A model generated the notes under the pieces. It saw nothing but the letters and a program-made list of their open reading frames with translations, was not told the DNA's origin and ran no database searches. Made by a program: the position numbers and the translations under genes. Below are positions 25,642 to 35,158 of a DNA stretch of 64,000 bases, piece by piece. This DNA is from Paenibacillus sp. 37 (GTDB lineage: Bacteria > Bacillota > Bacilli > Paenibacillales > Paenibacillaceae). Within the stretch, counting starts at the first letter, position 1; each line of letters opens with the position of its first letter. Location of the stretch: assembly GCF_008386395.1 (NCBI RefSeq), contig NZ_CP043761.1:6572001-6636000 (forward strand). The letters are read 5' to 3'.

Positions 25642-27365
25642 GCGATCTCCTCCTCTGTCAGCTGGGAGGATACAATCTCGCGATACACTTCATTGTGCTC
25701 CAGCAGCTCTTTATGTGTTCCTGAACCGACAATTTGGCCCTCATCCATAACCAAAATGCGATCGGCATCCATTACTGTACTTACGCGTTGCGCAACAATT
25801 AGCACAGCCGCTTCTGTCGTTTCGGACTTCAGCGCAGCACGAAGTTTAGCATCCGTTTTGAAATCAAGAGCAGAGAAACTGTCATCAAAGATATAAACTT
25901 CCGGACGGCGAACAAGTGCGCGAGCGATGGACAGACGTTGCTTTTGTCCACCAGATACGTTGTTACCACCTTGTGCGATAAGGCTGTCATATCCCTCTTT
26001 CATCTCGGTAATGAAGTTCTCCGCCTGAGCCGTACGGGCCGCATGCACAATTTCATCCATTGTGGCATCGTCTTTCCCGTGACGAATATTCTCCATAATT
26101 GTACCCGTGAAGAGAACTGCTTTTTGTGGTACAAAGCCAATTTTGGCACGTAAATCTTCCTGCCGAAGCTCACGCACATCCGTACCATTTACCCGAACAC
26201 TGCCCTCGGTCACATCATAGAATCGTGGAATAAGACTGAGCAATGTCGATTTCCCAGAACCCGTACCGCCAATGATGGCTGTTGTCTCACCTGAGCGAGC
26301 TGTGAAGGAGATATCGGACAAAGCTGGATTCTCTGCACCTGGATAACGGAAAGTTACATTGTCAAACTCAATCATACCCTGCATGGATTTCATACCACGA
26401 GGTTGCTCGGGATTGCTAAGATCCGGCTGCATATCAAGCACTTCGTTGATCCGTTCTGCCGATGCTGAAGCTCTTGGAATCATGACAAAGATCATCGAAA
26501 CCATAATCAGTGAGAACATGATTTGCATTGCATATTGGATGAAGGCAATCAATGCACCGATATTCATATTGCCGCTGTCGATCCGCATTCCACCAAAATA
26601 AAGGATGGCAATCATCGAAAAGTTCATAACCAGCATCATCACAGGCATGATGGTCGCCATGAGCACATTAACTTTGATCGATGAATCTCTCAGTTCTGTG
26701 TTGGCCCCGTTAAAGCGCACTTTCTCATGCTCCCCACGGTTGAATGAACGAACAACCCGAATCCCTGTTAACTGCTCACGCAGCACCAGGTTGAGACGGT
26801 CCAGCTTTTTCTGAATGGTTTTGAACAAAGGTAAACCCTTGGCACCAATCAGCGCAATAGCTCCACCCAGTACCGGAAGCACGACCAGGAAAATCGTAGA
26901 CAATTTGGCGTCCTGAGATACCGCCATGAAGATACCCCCGATACACATGAGCGGAGCCATAATCATCATTCTCAGCATCATTGTAAGTACATTCTGTACC
27001 TGGGTGATGTCATTCGTCGTACGCGTAATCAGTGAAGCAGTACCCATCTTATCGAACTCCTGGAGAGAGAAGTTCTCCACATGGCGAAATACTCTGCTCC
27101 GCAGTTGTTTGGCAAATCCACCCGCTGTTCGAGATGAGAGATAACTGGCAATCACCGAACACGCTGTTCCGCCAATCGCAATGACCAACATCCATCCACC
27201 AATCTGCCAGATATACGGGATATCCCCTTTAATGATGCCGTCATTCACAATATCTGCCATTAACGTAGGCAGGTACAATTCAGCAAGCGACTGAAACAGT
27301 ACCAACACCAGAATGAAAGTAATCGGAATTCGGTATGGCTTCAGCATGCTAAACAGTTTCATCAT
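25638..27365 (-). CDS. ABC exporter half-transporter (BmrC/YfiB type), degenerate catalytic site
   Basis: The 575-residue partner of the downstream exporter. It has six membrane helices and then an ATPase with Walker A GGTGSGKST and the normal signature VSGGQKQRLSIARA. After Walker B the sequence reads YIFDDSFSALD, so the catalytic Glu is Asp. That is the usual mark of the non-hydrolysing site in heterodimeric exporters. It starts within the last bases of the MarR gene and overlaps the next gene by four bases, so all three are translationally coupled. Confidence 0.93.
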   Translation of the reverse strand: MMKLFSMLKPYRIPITFILVLVLFQSLAELYLPTLMADIVNDGIIKGDIPYIWQIGGWMLVIAIGGTACSVIASYLSSRTAGGFAKQLRSRVFRHVENFSLQEFDKMGTASLITRTTNDITQVQNVLTMMLRMMIMAPLMCIGGIFMAVSQDAKLSTIFLVVLPVLGGAIALIGAKGLPLFKTIQKKLDRLNLVLREQLTGIRVVRSFNRGEHEKVRFNGANTELRDSSIKVNVLMATIMPVMMLVMNFSMIAILYFGGMRIDSGNMNIGALIAFIQYAMQIMFSLIMVSMIFVMIPRASASAERINEVLDMQPDLSNPEQPRGMKSMQGMIEFDNVTFRYPGAENPALSDISFTARSGETTAIIGGTGSGKSTLLSLIPRFYDVTEGSVRVNGTDVRELRQEDLRAKIGFVPQKAVLFTGTIMENIRHGKDDATMDEIVHAARTAQAENFITEMKEGYDSLIAQGGNNVSGGQKQRLSIARALVRRPEVYIFDDSFSALDFKTDAKLRAALKSETTEAAVLIVAQRVSTVMDADRILVMDEGQIVGSGTHKELLEHNEVYREIVSSQLTEEEIA

Positions 27366-27904
27366 GGCGTATCATCTCCTCTTGTCGAATCATCCTTTTG
27401 CAAGGAAGTTAATGTATCAAAAAAGGTGTATACCTTTGTCAACAACTCAGCCAGCTGAGTACTGTCTTGCTCACCCAAATGCTCAACTAACTTATTGAAT
27501 ATTTCCATGCGCTCTTGGTGAGCAGCCCGAATAATTTCACGACCTGCTTCAGTAATCGTGATGCGGACAGCACGGCGATCCTCCGGGTCCATCGTCCGTT
27601 TGACCAGCCCCTCATCTTCAAGGCCACGAATAACGGGTGTAATGGTCGGTGACTTCACTCGTAGCAATGCGCTGATTTCCGAGACTTTCATCCCGGGATG
27701 ATTGGATTCGATCGTGTCATTGAAATCAGGCGGATTGTCCTGCCAGTTCAATTGTTCTCCCGGATGCATCCCGTGGAGTAAACAACCCAGCACCATAATT
27801 TCATTGTGATTGCGCCCATGAGGTTTATGTTGCCTCCATTTGCCTTTATTAAACTGCATAATGGAGTACAAAAGCTTCTGAGCGACCGGATCTATACCAG
27901 TCAT
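27362..27904 (-). CDS. MarR-family transcriptional regulator
   Basis: A 180-residue winged-helix repressor. The recognition region is MKVSEISALLRVKSPTITPV, and the wing contains DPEDRRAVRITITEAG. An insertion of about 25 residues (HPGEQLNWQDNPPDFNDT) sits before the helix-turn-helix and is unusual for short MarR proteins. It is the first gene of an operon with the heterodimeric ABC exporter and probably autoregulates it through repeats just upstream. The inducing drug or metabolite is unknown. Confidence 0.92.
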   Translation of the reverse strand: MTGIDPVAQKLLYSIMQFNKGKWRQHKPHGRNHNEIMVLGCLLHGMHPGEQLNWQDNPPDFNDTIESNHPGMKVSEISALLRVKSPTITPVIRGLEDEGLVKRTMDPEDRRAVRITITEAGREIIRAAHQERMEIFNKLVEHLGEQDSTQLAELLTKVYTFFDTLTSLQKDDSTRGDDTP

Positions 27905-27957
27905 AATGGGTCCCTCCTTCTTTCTTTATCATTCCATAGACATCCAACATCATAGGA

Positions 27958-28012
27958 CATCTATTAAATAGCAGTACAATTAAATAGATGCACAATTAAT
28001 TAGGTGTACTAA
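27958..28012 (-). promoter_or_regulatory. candidate MarR operator array
   Basis: Three overlapping structures lie 54-108 bases before the MarR start. There is a 12-bp inverted repeat with one mismatch, around CATCTATT and AATAGATG (27958-27990). There are two tandem 16-bp direct repeats with 13 identities (27975-27990, 27991-28006). There is also a short dyad TTAG-N5-CTAA (28000-28012). The AT-rich setting and position fit an autoregulatory operator. Confidence 0.5.
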
Positions 28013-28176
28013 GTATATTATCGTAAGAAATGAATGTCAAACATCTAAAAATAACCAATATAAACCCATAATCAAGAGCATACACGCGCTTGATTATGGG
28101 TTTTGTCATTTTGCCGTCATTGGAGCCAGATATACTTATTTCAAAATGTAGTAACCAGAATTTAAGGAGATGAAGA

Positions 28177-30174
28177 TTGAAGATGAACAGATTCAAAATA
28201 GGAAAAACAGGTATGTTATTGGCTTTGTTTGCAGTTTTATTAAGCGGATGTGTAACCAACAAAAGTTCCATTATAATACAATATCCCAATGATAAACCGA
28301 GCGAAGGTACTCAAGTATTCTTCAGGTATTCCAGTGGAGAAGTTGTACAGGTTCCAGATATCGGAGTTAACAGCAGTGTAGAAGCTATCATGGATATTAA
28401 TAAAAAGATCGTCGGGGGATACGCTGAAACAGATGGAATAGCATGGGTTCCAGATAACAATATCCCTGATATATCTGGCAATCTAATTAATATTCTCAAT
28501 ATTCAAAGTAATAAACCAGCATCTGCCGCACATCATGTCCAGTTAATTGCGGCATCCCAGCCTTCTTCTTATTCGGGTTATCTAAATTATACGTTGGCTG
28601 TTTACGATGAGCAGGGGCAACCTGTTAACAACCGAACTGAAGTCTTCCTGCATGGAGACGATCCAAATTTAGAATTTCATAGTCTGAATGGATATGGTGA
28701 CCAAACCGTAGCCAATGGATATTCCTACTATACACAGGGTGGACTTGTAACCTTTCCAATCAAATCGGGAACAATTACAAAGCCGATCAGCGTATACTCT
28801 GGCTCAAAATTGCTTAATGATAACTTACTATCCATCGTTACCAATGTGAAAATAACCACTCCGGACGATGTCTATTCTGTAGTCACTGGTGAGACGTTGG
28901 CTCTGAATGCTACAATCTCACCTTCTAACGCGATCAATCCTGCCGTGACTTGGTCTGTCTCGGATCAAACCGGAACAGCCACGATCGATCCGACTACAGG
29001 CGTACTTACCGCCGGAAACCCGGGAACCGTGTTGGCTCAGGCGGCTGCTACAGATGGTAGTGGCGTTGTCGAAAATGTGCAAGTCACCATTACGCCGACT
29101 CCTGTTCTCGTGAATTCCATTACCATCAGCGGGAGCGATTCTATGCAAACAGGTCAGTCCATTTCCCTGACGGCAAATGTCCTTCCAGCCGATGCCAAGA
29201 ATCCTTCTGTAGTCTGGTCAGTACAGGACGGAACAGGCAAAGCGACCATTGATGCAAACGGAAAACTAACTGGAACTTCAGCAGGAACTGTTCTGGTTAA
29301 AGCCGAGGCCGCAGATCTATCAGGCGTATTCGGAACCAAAACCGTTGTGATTACCACAATCAACAACGGGAACAATGGAGGAAACACAGGTGGTAACTCT
29401 GGAGGAGGTTCAAGTGGCGGTGGATCAGGCTCACCCGCAGCACCTGCACCAGTTCCTACGCCTGTACCAACACCCGTGACACCATCTGAGCCGAGCCCTC
29501 AGCCAACACCCGGAACAGATGTAGTATCTGGACCTACATTCAACAACCAGGTTATCAATATGGATGCCTTCATGGCGAGCTTCACCCAGAAGATTAAAGC
29601 AGCACAGTCCAATCTTGCGTCAGTTCAATTAACCGATACAAGCACACACTGGGCAGATGCGACAATAAATAACTTCGTGAAGCTAGGGGTCGTAACAGGT
29701 TATGCCGACGGCTCCTTCCACCCGAACGCCAGTATCACCCGTGCCGAGTTCGCAACCCTGATCGCCAAAGTATTTGATCTGTCGAGCAACCAAGGCAATA
29801 CAATAAGCGACGTATCAGGTCACTGGGCAGAGTCTTCCATTCGCTCTCTGCAAAGCAAGGGTGTGTTATCCGGTTACCCGGACGGTACATTCAGACCGAA
29901 TCAAGAGATTAAACGTGCTGAGATCATCGCCATCATCTCGCGCATTATGGATCTGAGCAAAGTACCCACCGCAGAAGCACCTGCTTTCTCCGATCTGGAG
30001 CAAATCTGGAATAAAGATCAACTCCAGCAAGCGGCAGCAGCCGGGATTATTCAAGGAGATCGGAATGGAGAATTCCATCCTGCGAACTCCGCTTCCCGTG
30101 CAGAAGCATTGACTATTATTTTGCGAGTGCTACAGACCAATCCTGAATTTGCCGCACTTCTACAATCCCTATAA
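28177..30174 (+). CDS. SLH-domain lipoprotein with Big2-type immunoglobulin-like domains
   Basis: A 665-residue surface protein. It has a lipoprotein signal with lipobox VLLSGC near residue 25, an N-terminal domain of unknown fold to about 220, and two bacterial Ig-like domains (about 223-310 and 311-395) with the Big2 pattern VTWSVSD and VVWSVQD. A Gly/Ser linker, a Pro-rich stretch and three SLH domains (about 484, 541 and 604 to the end) follow. SLH domains bind pyruvylated wall polymer, so the protein would be tied to both membrane and wall. A TTG start at 28177 has AAGGAG at ideal spacing; ATG 28183 is possible. Confidence 0.88.
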   Translation: MKMNRFKIGKTGMLLALFAVLLSGCVTNKSSIIIQYPNDKPSEGTQVFFRYSSGEVVQVPDIGVNSSVEAIMDINKKIVGGYAETDGIAWVPDNNIPDISGNLINILNIQSNKPASAAHHVQLIAASQPSSYSGYLNYTLAVYDEQGQPVNNRTEVFLHGDDPNLEFHSLNGYGDQTVANGYSYYTQGGLVTFPIKSGTITKPISVYSGSKLLNDNLLSIVTNVKITTPDDVYSVVTGETLALNATISPSNAINPAVTWSVSDQTGTATIDPTTGVLTAGNPGTVLAQAAATDGSGVVENVQVTITPTPVLVNSITISGSDSMQTGQSISLTANVLPADAKNPSVVWSVQDGTGKATIDANGKLTGTSAGTVLVKAEAADLSGVFGTKTVVITTINNGNNGGNTGGNSGGGSSGGGSGSPAAPAPVPTPVPTPVTPSEPSPQPTPGTDVVSGPTFNNQVINMDAFMASFTQKIKAAQSNLASVQLTDTSTHWADATINNFVKLGVVTGYADGSFHPNASITRAEFATLIAKVFDLSSNQGNTISDVSGHWAESSIRSLQSKGVLSGYPDGTFRPNQEIKRAEIIAIISRIMDLSKVPTAEAPAFSDLEQIWNKDQLQQAAAAGIIQGDRNGEFHPANSASRAEALTIILRVLQTNPEFAALLQSL

Positions 30175-30191
30175 TTAAGATGCAATAATTG

Positions 30192-30231
30192 AAGCCTTCC
30201 AAGCCTGTTTCCAGGCTTGGTGGGCTTTTTA
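30192..30231 (+). terminator. intrinsic terminator
   Basis: The arms AAGCC.CCAAGCCTG and CAGGCTTGG.GGCTT are followed by TTTTT. It ends the SLH lipoprotein gene, so the following kinase gene is a separate unit. Confidence 0.88.
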
Positions 30232-30345
30232 AACAGATTCAACCTTCTATGGGGACTTCCTTTTTGATTTCAAAAATAAAAGTCATTACCCGCTCTCAAA
30301 CACGTATGTTTTTAATCCTGATTCTGATAACATAGGAGGCATATC

Positions 30346-32199
30346 TTGCATGAATATATCTTAGATCGAGGCGGCCCATCCATGAACCCTAATATGTACT
30401 TATCTGCATTGCTGATGGCTGCGACCTGCTGCACATTAATGCTTGCTTACCTCTCCTATAAAAGAAGAAGCTCGCCCATTGCCGTCAGTTACGGGCTGGG
30501 GATGCTTGTCAGTTCTTTTTATACATTCGGCTATGGCTTCGAGATCATTAGTCAGCAACTGGACCATATTCGATTCTGGCTTCGAATCGAGTATGTTGGA
30601 ATTCTGCTTGGGCCGGTGTTCTACTTCCTTATGGTACTGCATTATACAGGCCGTGAATCATGGGTGCGGACACGCAATGTGGTTCTATTGCTGATTGTGC
30701 CTGTTTTTACGTTTATCACACATAATACCAATGAGTGGCATCATCTCTTCTATACCAACATGACGATCGATACATCCTGGGGATTTCCACTCGTGTCTCT
30801 TGAGAGAGGACCTTTATTTTCTGTTCATGTCGTCTTTTCCTATGCACTGTTCTTTATTTCTGTGTTTTTCCTGATACAGATGTTGCTTCGTGCCGTACCC
30901 CCTTTGAAAAAACAAGTGGTGTTCATGATTATTGGCTCCTGTGGACCATTCATTTTCTCACTAATTTACCTAAGTAATATCTTTCATTCACCCCTTGATT
31001 TTTCTCCATTTGGATTTGTTATATCGGGCATCTTCTACACATGGGGAGTCTTCCAATTCAATCTACTTCGTCTGGCTCCGCTGGCATACCAAAAGGTATT
31101 CGAATCCATACAGGATGCTGTTATTGTGTTCGATCTGGACCATGTGTTGACCAGCTACAACCGTTCTGCCCGGCGTATCATTGAGTCTCTTCATCCCAAA
31201 GGCTTGGGCCAACATGCCAGTCAGGTACTTGTACAATACCCACAGCTTCTAGCAAAGCTGCTTGAACAGGAACCGCTTAACGATGTCCGTAAAATTCAAC
31301 TCTCCAACGACCCGAGTAGTAGAACCTATAACGTTCATCTTTCTCTTGTTCAGCATCAAAGTGGTAAACCCATTGGCAAGATGCTACTGCTTAATGATGT
31401 GACTGAAGCCGTGCAGGCCGAGAAGAAACTTCGCGACAACGCCCAACAGTTAAGTGAGCTCAACACGTTCAAAGACCGAATGTTCAATGTCGTGGCTCAC
31501 GATATACGTGATCCAGTAGCCGTACTGGTTAATCTGATGGACTTGCTTGAGGAAGAAATACAAGGATCCAATGCTGATCATGAAGAGATTATCCATGAAA
31601 TGAAGCACCAGATTCATAATACGTTTGCTCTGGTAGAAGGACTGCTCGAATGGTTCCGCAGCCAAGGCGGAGGACAGGTCTTTCATCCGGTGGAACGGGA
31701 TCTGCACTATTCTGTGGAGGCCAGTATACGCTTGTTACGTGTTCGCAGCGAGAATAAGCAGATTCAAATGGTATCGAATATTTCACCAGGAGTGTGCGTC
31801 TATGCGGATAAAGAAATGCTTGACCTGATTCTTCGAAACCTTTTATCCAACAGCATTAAATTCAGTAATCCGGGAGGACAGATCACGTTGAACGCCGAAC
31901 GAAAGGATCAGCACATTGTGGTATCCGTCAGCGATACGGGAGAAGGAATTACGGATGAACAGGCCCGTTCCCTGCTTCAGGATGAGTATCCGGTATCGGC
32001 AACGGGAACAGCGGGAGAACGAGGCAGCGGGTTTGGTTTGAATCTCTGCCGAGAGTTCGTACGCCTGAATGGGGGCGAGATCTGGTTTGACAGCAGACCT
32101 TCGCAAGGCAGCACCTTCTACTTCTCTATACCCCTCCCACCCGAGACTACTGCAAGCGGGCCTCTTCCATACTCCGTGCAGGTGGGGGACAATACATGA
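30346..32199 (+). CDS. sensor histidine kinase with N-terminal 7TM domain
   Basis: A membrane kinase of 617 residues (605 from the ATG at 30382). The N-terminal 7TM sensor spans about 20-235. A PAS-like domain follows (FESIQDAVIVFDLD, about 250-350). The dimerisation helix has the phospho-acceptor His385 in VVAHDIRDPVAV, and the ATPase has LLSNSIKFS, DTGEGIT and GSGFGL. A TTG start at 30346 has GGAGG at the right spacing, while the ATG at 30382 has only GGCGG. It overlaps the response regulator by four bases (ATGA), so the two are coupled. Confidence 0.9.
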   Translation: MHEYILDRGGPSMNPNMYLSALLMAATCCTLMLAYLSYKRRSSPIAVSYGLGMLVSSFYTFGYGFEIISQQLDHIRFWLRIEYVGILLGPVFYFLMVLHYTGRESWVRTRNVVLLLIVPVFTFITHNTNEWHHLFYTNMTIDTSWGFPLVSLERGPLFSVHVVFSYALFFISVFFLIQMLLRAVPPLKKQVVFMIIGSCGPFIFSLIYLSNIFHSPLDFSPFGFVISGIFYTWGVFQFNLLRLAPLAYQKVFESIQDAVIVFDLDHVLTSYNRSARRIIESLHPKGLGQHASQVLVQYPQLLAKLLEQEPLNDVRKIQLSNDPSSRTYNVHLSLVQHQSGKPIGKMLLLNDVTEAVQAEKKLRDNAQQLSELNTFKDRMFNVVAHDIRDPVAVLVNLMDLLEEEIQGSNADHEEIIHEMKHQIHNTFALVEGLLEWFRSQGGGQVFHPVERDLHYSVEASIRLLRVRSENKQIQMVSNISPGVCVYADKEMLDLILRNLLSNSIKFSNPGGQITLNAERKDQHIVVSVSDTGEGITDEQARSLLQDEYPVSATGTAGERGSGFGLNLCREFVRLNGGEIWFDSRPSQGSTFYFSIPLPPETTASGPLPYSVQVGDNT

Positions 32200-33335
32200 A
32201 GGTCATTCTGGTAGACGATGAGAAGGCCATGCACCTGATTATGAAAAAGATGCTGGCAAAGATCGGGGAAGTGGAGGTCATGGGTGCATTTCTGAATACT
32301 AAGGCCGCATCATCATATCTTGACGATCACGAGGTAGATCTAATTTTTGTCGATATTAACATGCCCCGGGAAAGTGGACTGGAATTCGCAGAAGGACTGC
32401 GAAAGCAGGGAAAACAGACCCGGATTGTATTTATAACATCTCATGTAGAATATGCCTTATCTGCATTCGAGGTCTTTGCCTTTGATTATATGGTGAAACC
32501 AGTGAAACAGGATCGGCTCCTCCAAACGGTACACAGAGCGCTGGCAGAGTCGCGCAGCAAGTTACCTGAGGAAGAAGTCGTGGCAACGATTGAAGCGCAA
32601 GCGGTAGAGTTCAATGCTCTGGGCAGAGTCGAGATTCACAGCGACCACGGAACCAAGACCAAATGGAAATCCAGCAAAAGTATTGAATTGTTTGCATATC
32701 TGCTTGTCCAGCAAGGACGGCTTGTATCCCGTACCCGTCTCATTGAAGATATTTTCGGAAACATGCCACAGAAGAATGCCGAAGTCTACCTCAACACAAC
32801 TGTTTATCAGCTACGCAAGTTGCTTAATGGGTATGGACTGAAAAAAGTACTTCATACGTACAATAATTATTACGCTCTGAATTTATCCGATATTACGGTG
32901 GATTTTATCAGCTTCGAAGAAGGATGTAGGCGGCTATCCATCATTCAATCCGGAGCAGACATGGAACAAGCCCTATTGATTGAGCAAATGTATGTGGGTG
33001 ATTTATTTGGAGAGTATGGATACACGTGGTCCTTAAGCGAGGTTGAACGACTGTCACTTATGTATAACGCATTGAACCAGCGGTTGTGTAATGCCCTACT
33101 GGAAGCCAAAGATACCAGTAATGCTATCCGCCTACTCAAAAAACTCCTGCATCGCAATGAATTGCACGAAGAATCGCTGATCCTGCTCATCCGAGCACTT
33201 TCCATGCAGAATAACAAGGAAGCCCTGATCAAACATTATGAACAATATTCAGCACATTTACTTCAGGAAATAGGTGCTGCTCCTTCTCAGGAGCTTGCTG
33301 CTCTATATGCACAATTATTATCGGAAACCCAATAG
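32196..33335 (+). CDS. response regulator with winged helix and BTAD (SARP-like) domain
   Basis: A 379-residue regulator. The receiver domain holds Asp7, Asp8 and the phospho-acceptor Asp53 in FVDINMPRESG, with the Lys of MVKPVK. A winged-helix DNA-binding domain at about 140-235 (SRTRLIEDIFGN and VYLNTTVYQLRKLL) is followed by an all-helical BTAD domain to the end (ERLSLMYNALNQRLC, NELHEESLILLIRAL). This receiver-SARP layout occurs in Firmicutes beside 7TM kinases. Target genes are unknown; the preceding SLH lipoprotein is the nearest candidate. Confidence 0.9.
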   Translation: MKVILVDDEKAMHLIMKKMLAKIGEVEVMGAFLNTKAASSYLDDHEVDLIFVDINMPRESGLEFAEGLRKQGKQTRIVFITSHVEYALSAFEVFAFDYMVKPVKQDRLLQTVHRALAESRSKLPEEEVVATIEAQAVEFNALGRVEIHSDHGTKTKWKSSKSIELFAYLLVQQGRLVSRTRLIEDIFGNMPQKNAEVYLNTTVYQLRKLLNGYGLKKVLHTYNNYYALNLSDITVDFISFEEGCRRLSIIQSGADMEQALLIEQMYVGDLFGEYGYTWSLSEVERLSLMYNALNQRLCNALLEAKDTSNAIRLLKKLLHRNELHEESLILLIRALSMQNNKEALIKHYEQYSAHLLQEIGAAPSQELAALYAQLLSETQ

Positions 33336-33382
33336 TGATAGGGTCAATGGATGTAATGGCTCGAATATAGCATACAAAAGAA

Positions 33383-33438
33383 GCTCCCTTCTATACTCCA
33401 GTGGATGATGACCCGGGGTAAGAAATGGGAGCATTTTT
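33383..33438. terminator. intrinsic terminator between convergent genes
   Basis: The arms GCTCCC and GGGAGC enclose a long loop, with an ATTTTTATT tail on the plus strand and a weaker T-rich tail on the minus strand. It serves the response-regulator gene and possibly uxaC. Confidence 0.65.
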
Positions 33439-33512
33439 ATTACGTTTGAAAAGTAGAAACTAGAGAATCTTCTTATTGCATAACTTGCATGATTAGATGC
33501 GCTTGTTAATCA

Positions 33513-34955
33513 TCAGGACTGTGAAGCAGAGACTGTTTTAGGAACTGAAGCAAACGGGAAATACTCTTTTGCATTGTTGTAGGCGATGCCCTGTACGATC
33601 TGACCAAGCAGCTCCAGATCCTGCGGCGCCTCCCCTTGTTCAGCCCATTCACCGATAAGGTTGCAGACCAATCGACGGAAATACTCATGCCGGGTGTAAG
33701 AAAGGAAGCTGCGTGAATCGGTCAGCATACCGACAAATCGGCTGAGCAGACCCACATTCGCCAGTGCCTTCATCTGGGCCAGCATTCCGTCCTTCGTATC
33801 ATTGAACCACCATGCTGCACCAAGCTGAATTTTGCCAGGAATACCCCCGCCCTGGAAGCTGCCGATGATCGCCGCGAGCACTTCGTTGTCCCTTGGATTT
33901 AAGGAATACAGAATCGTTTTGGGTAACGCCTGCTGCTGCTCTAACGCATCAAGCAATCCAATCATTGCTGATGATAGCGGTGTATCATTCACGGCATCGT
34001 AACCGGTATCTGGCCCAAGCTTGGCAAACATCCGCGTATTGTTGTTACGGGCTGCATTAATGTGGAACTGCATCACCCAGCCCCGCTCTGCATACAGTTT
34101 GCCAAGGAACGTCAGCGTCACTGTCTTGTACTTGTCCTCTTCCTCACGACTTACCTTCTGACCCGCAAGTGCCTTGGCAAAGATGGCAGCTGCTTCCTCT
34201 CGCGTAGCCACACCGTAAGGGACATAATCGAGTGCATGGTCAGAGACTCTGCCGCCGACAGAATGGAAGAATTCCACACGTGACTCCAGCGCAGCAAGGA
34301 AGGATTCATAATCTGAAATGGCAGTGCCAGATGCCTGCGACAGCTTGCCCACCCATTCCACGAAGGTATCCCGGTTCAATTCCAAGCCTTTATCCGGGCG
34401 GAAAGAAGGTAATACCGCCGTGTCAAAGCCTTCGATTTCCTGAATCTTTAGATGATACTCCAGAGAATCCGTTGGGTCATCGGTTGTGCACACAACAGTG
34501 ACATTAGATTTGGTAATCAGATCACGTGCACCGAATCCGTCACTGTTCAGTTTGGCATTTACTTTTTCCCAGATGGCCGGTGCGCTTGTCTCATTCAATA
34601 CTTCGTAGACGCCGAAATATCGCTGTAATTCCAAGTGAGACCAGGCATACAGCGGATTACCGATCATCATAGGGACCGTTTTGGCGTAAGCCAGGAAACG
34701 ATCGTAATCAGTCACTCCTCCGCCGCCGGTCACATATTGCTCTTCAATTCCGTTTGCGCGCATGAGCCGCCACTTATAGTGATCACCGTATAACCAAGCC
34801 TCTGTAAGATTGCCAAAGGTTTTGTTCTCGTAGATCTCCTGAGGACTGAGGTGGCAATGATAATCAATAATCGGCATGTCTTTGGCATAATCCTCATATA
34901 ACTTGATCGCCGTTTCATTGTGCAGCAAAAATTGTTCATCCAGAAAAGATTTCAT
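33513..34955 (-). CDS. uxaC: glucuronate (uronate) isomerase
   Basis: Uronate isomerase converts glucuronate to fructuronate and galacturonate to tagaturonate, the first step of hexuronate use (EC 5.3.1.12). The 480-residue length is typical. Family features include the metal motif DYHCHLSPQEI near residue 33, the insert around QFHINAARNNNTRMF, and the C-terminal TDSRSFLSYTRHEYFRR. It is a single gene with no other hexuronate genes beside it. A consensus cre site about 96 bases upstream suggests carbon catabolite repression by CcpA. Confidence 0.96.
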   Translation of the reverse strand: MKSFLDEQFLLHNETAIKLYEDYAKDMPIIDYHCHLSPQEIYENKTFGNLTEAWLYGDHYKWRLMRANGIEEQYVTGGGGVTDYDRFLAYAKTVPMMIGNPLYAWSHLELQRYFGVYEVLNETSAPAIWEKVNAKLNSDGFGARDLITKSNVTVVCTTDDPTDSLEYHLKIQEIEGFDTAVLPSFRPDKGLELNRDTFVEWVGKLSQASGTAISDYESFLAALESRVEFFHSVGGRVSDHALDYVPYGVATREEAAAIFAKALAGQKVSREEEDKYKTVTLTFLGKLYAERGWVMQFHINAARNNNTRMFAKLGPDTGYDAVNDTPLSSAMIGLLDALEQQQALPKTILYSLNPRDNEVLAAIIGSFQGGGIPGKIQLGAAWWFNDTKDGMLAQMKALANVGLLSRFVGMLTDSRSFLSYTRHEYFRRLVCNLIGEWAEQGEAPQDLELLGQIVQGIAYNNAKEYFPFASVPKTVSASQS

Positions 34956-35050
34956 TCGCCTCGCACGCTCCCTTTAGGTGAGTTTACGTTCATATGGGTT
35001 CACTTCCCATCTTTACGCTACACTGTTTATCATCAAAGTTCAATATAAAA

Positions 35051-35064
35051 TGATAGCGTTATCA
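35051..35064. promoter_or_regulatory. cre site (CcpA operator)
   Basis: TGATAGCGTTATCA matches all defined positions of the cre consensus TGWNANCGNTNWCA and has perfect TGATA/TATCA arms. It lies between uxaC (minus) and a hydrolase gene (plus), about equally far from both starts. Control of uxaC is the more natural reading. A LacI-family uronate repressor could use a similar site. Confidence 0.75.
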
Positions 35065-35158
35065 AAAAAGGTTGATTTAGGCATATATTCGGGAACAGGG
35101 TATACTGGATTTAACGCAAGGATGCTGATCTGAAGATCACACAAGGAGATGAAATGAA

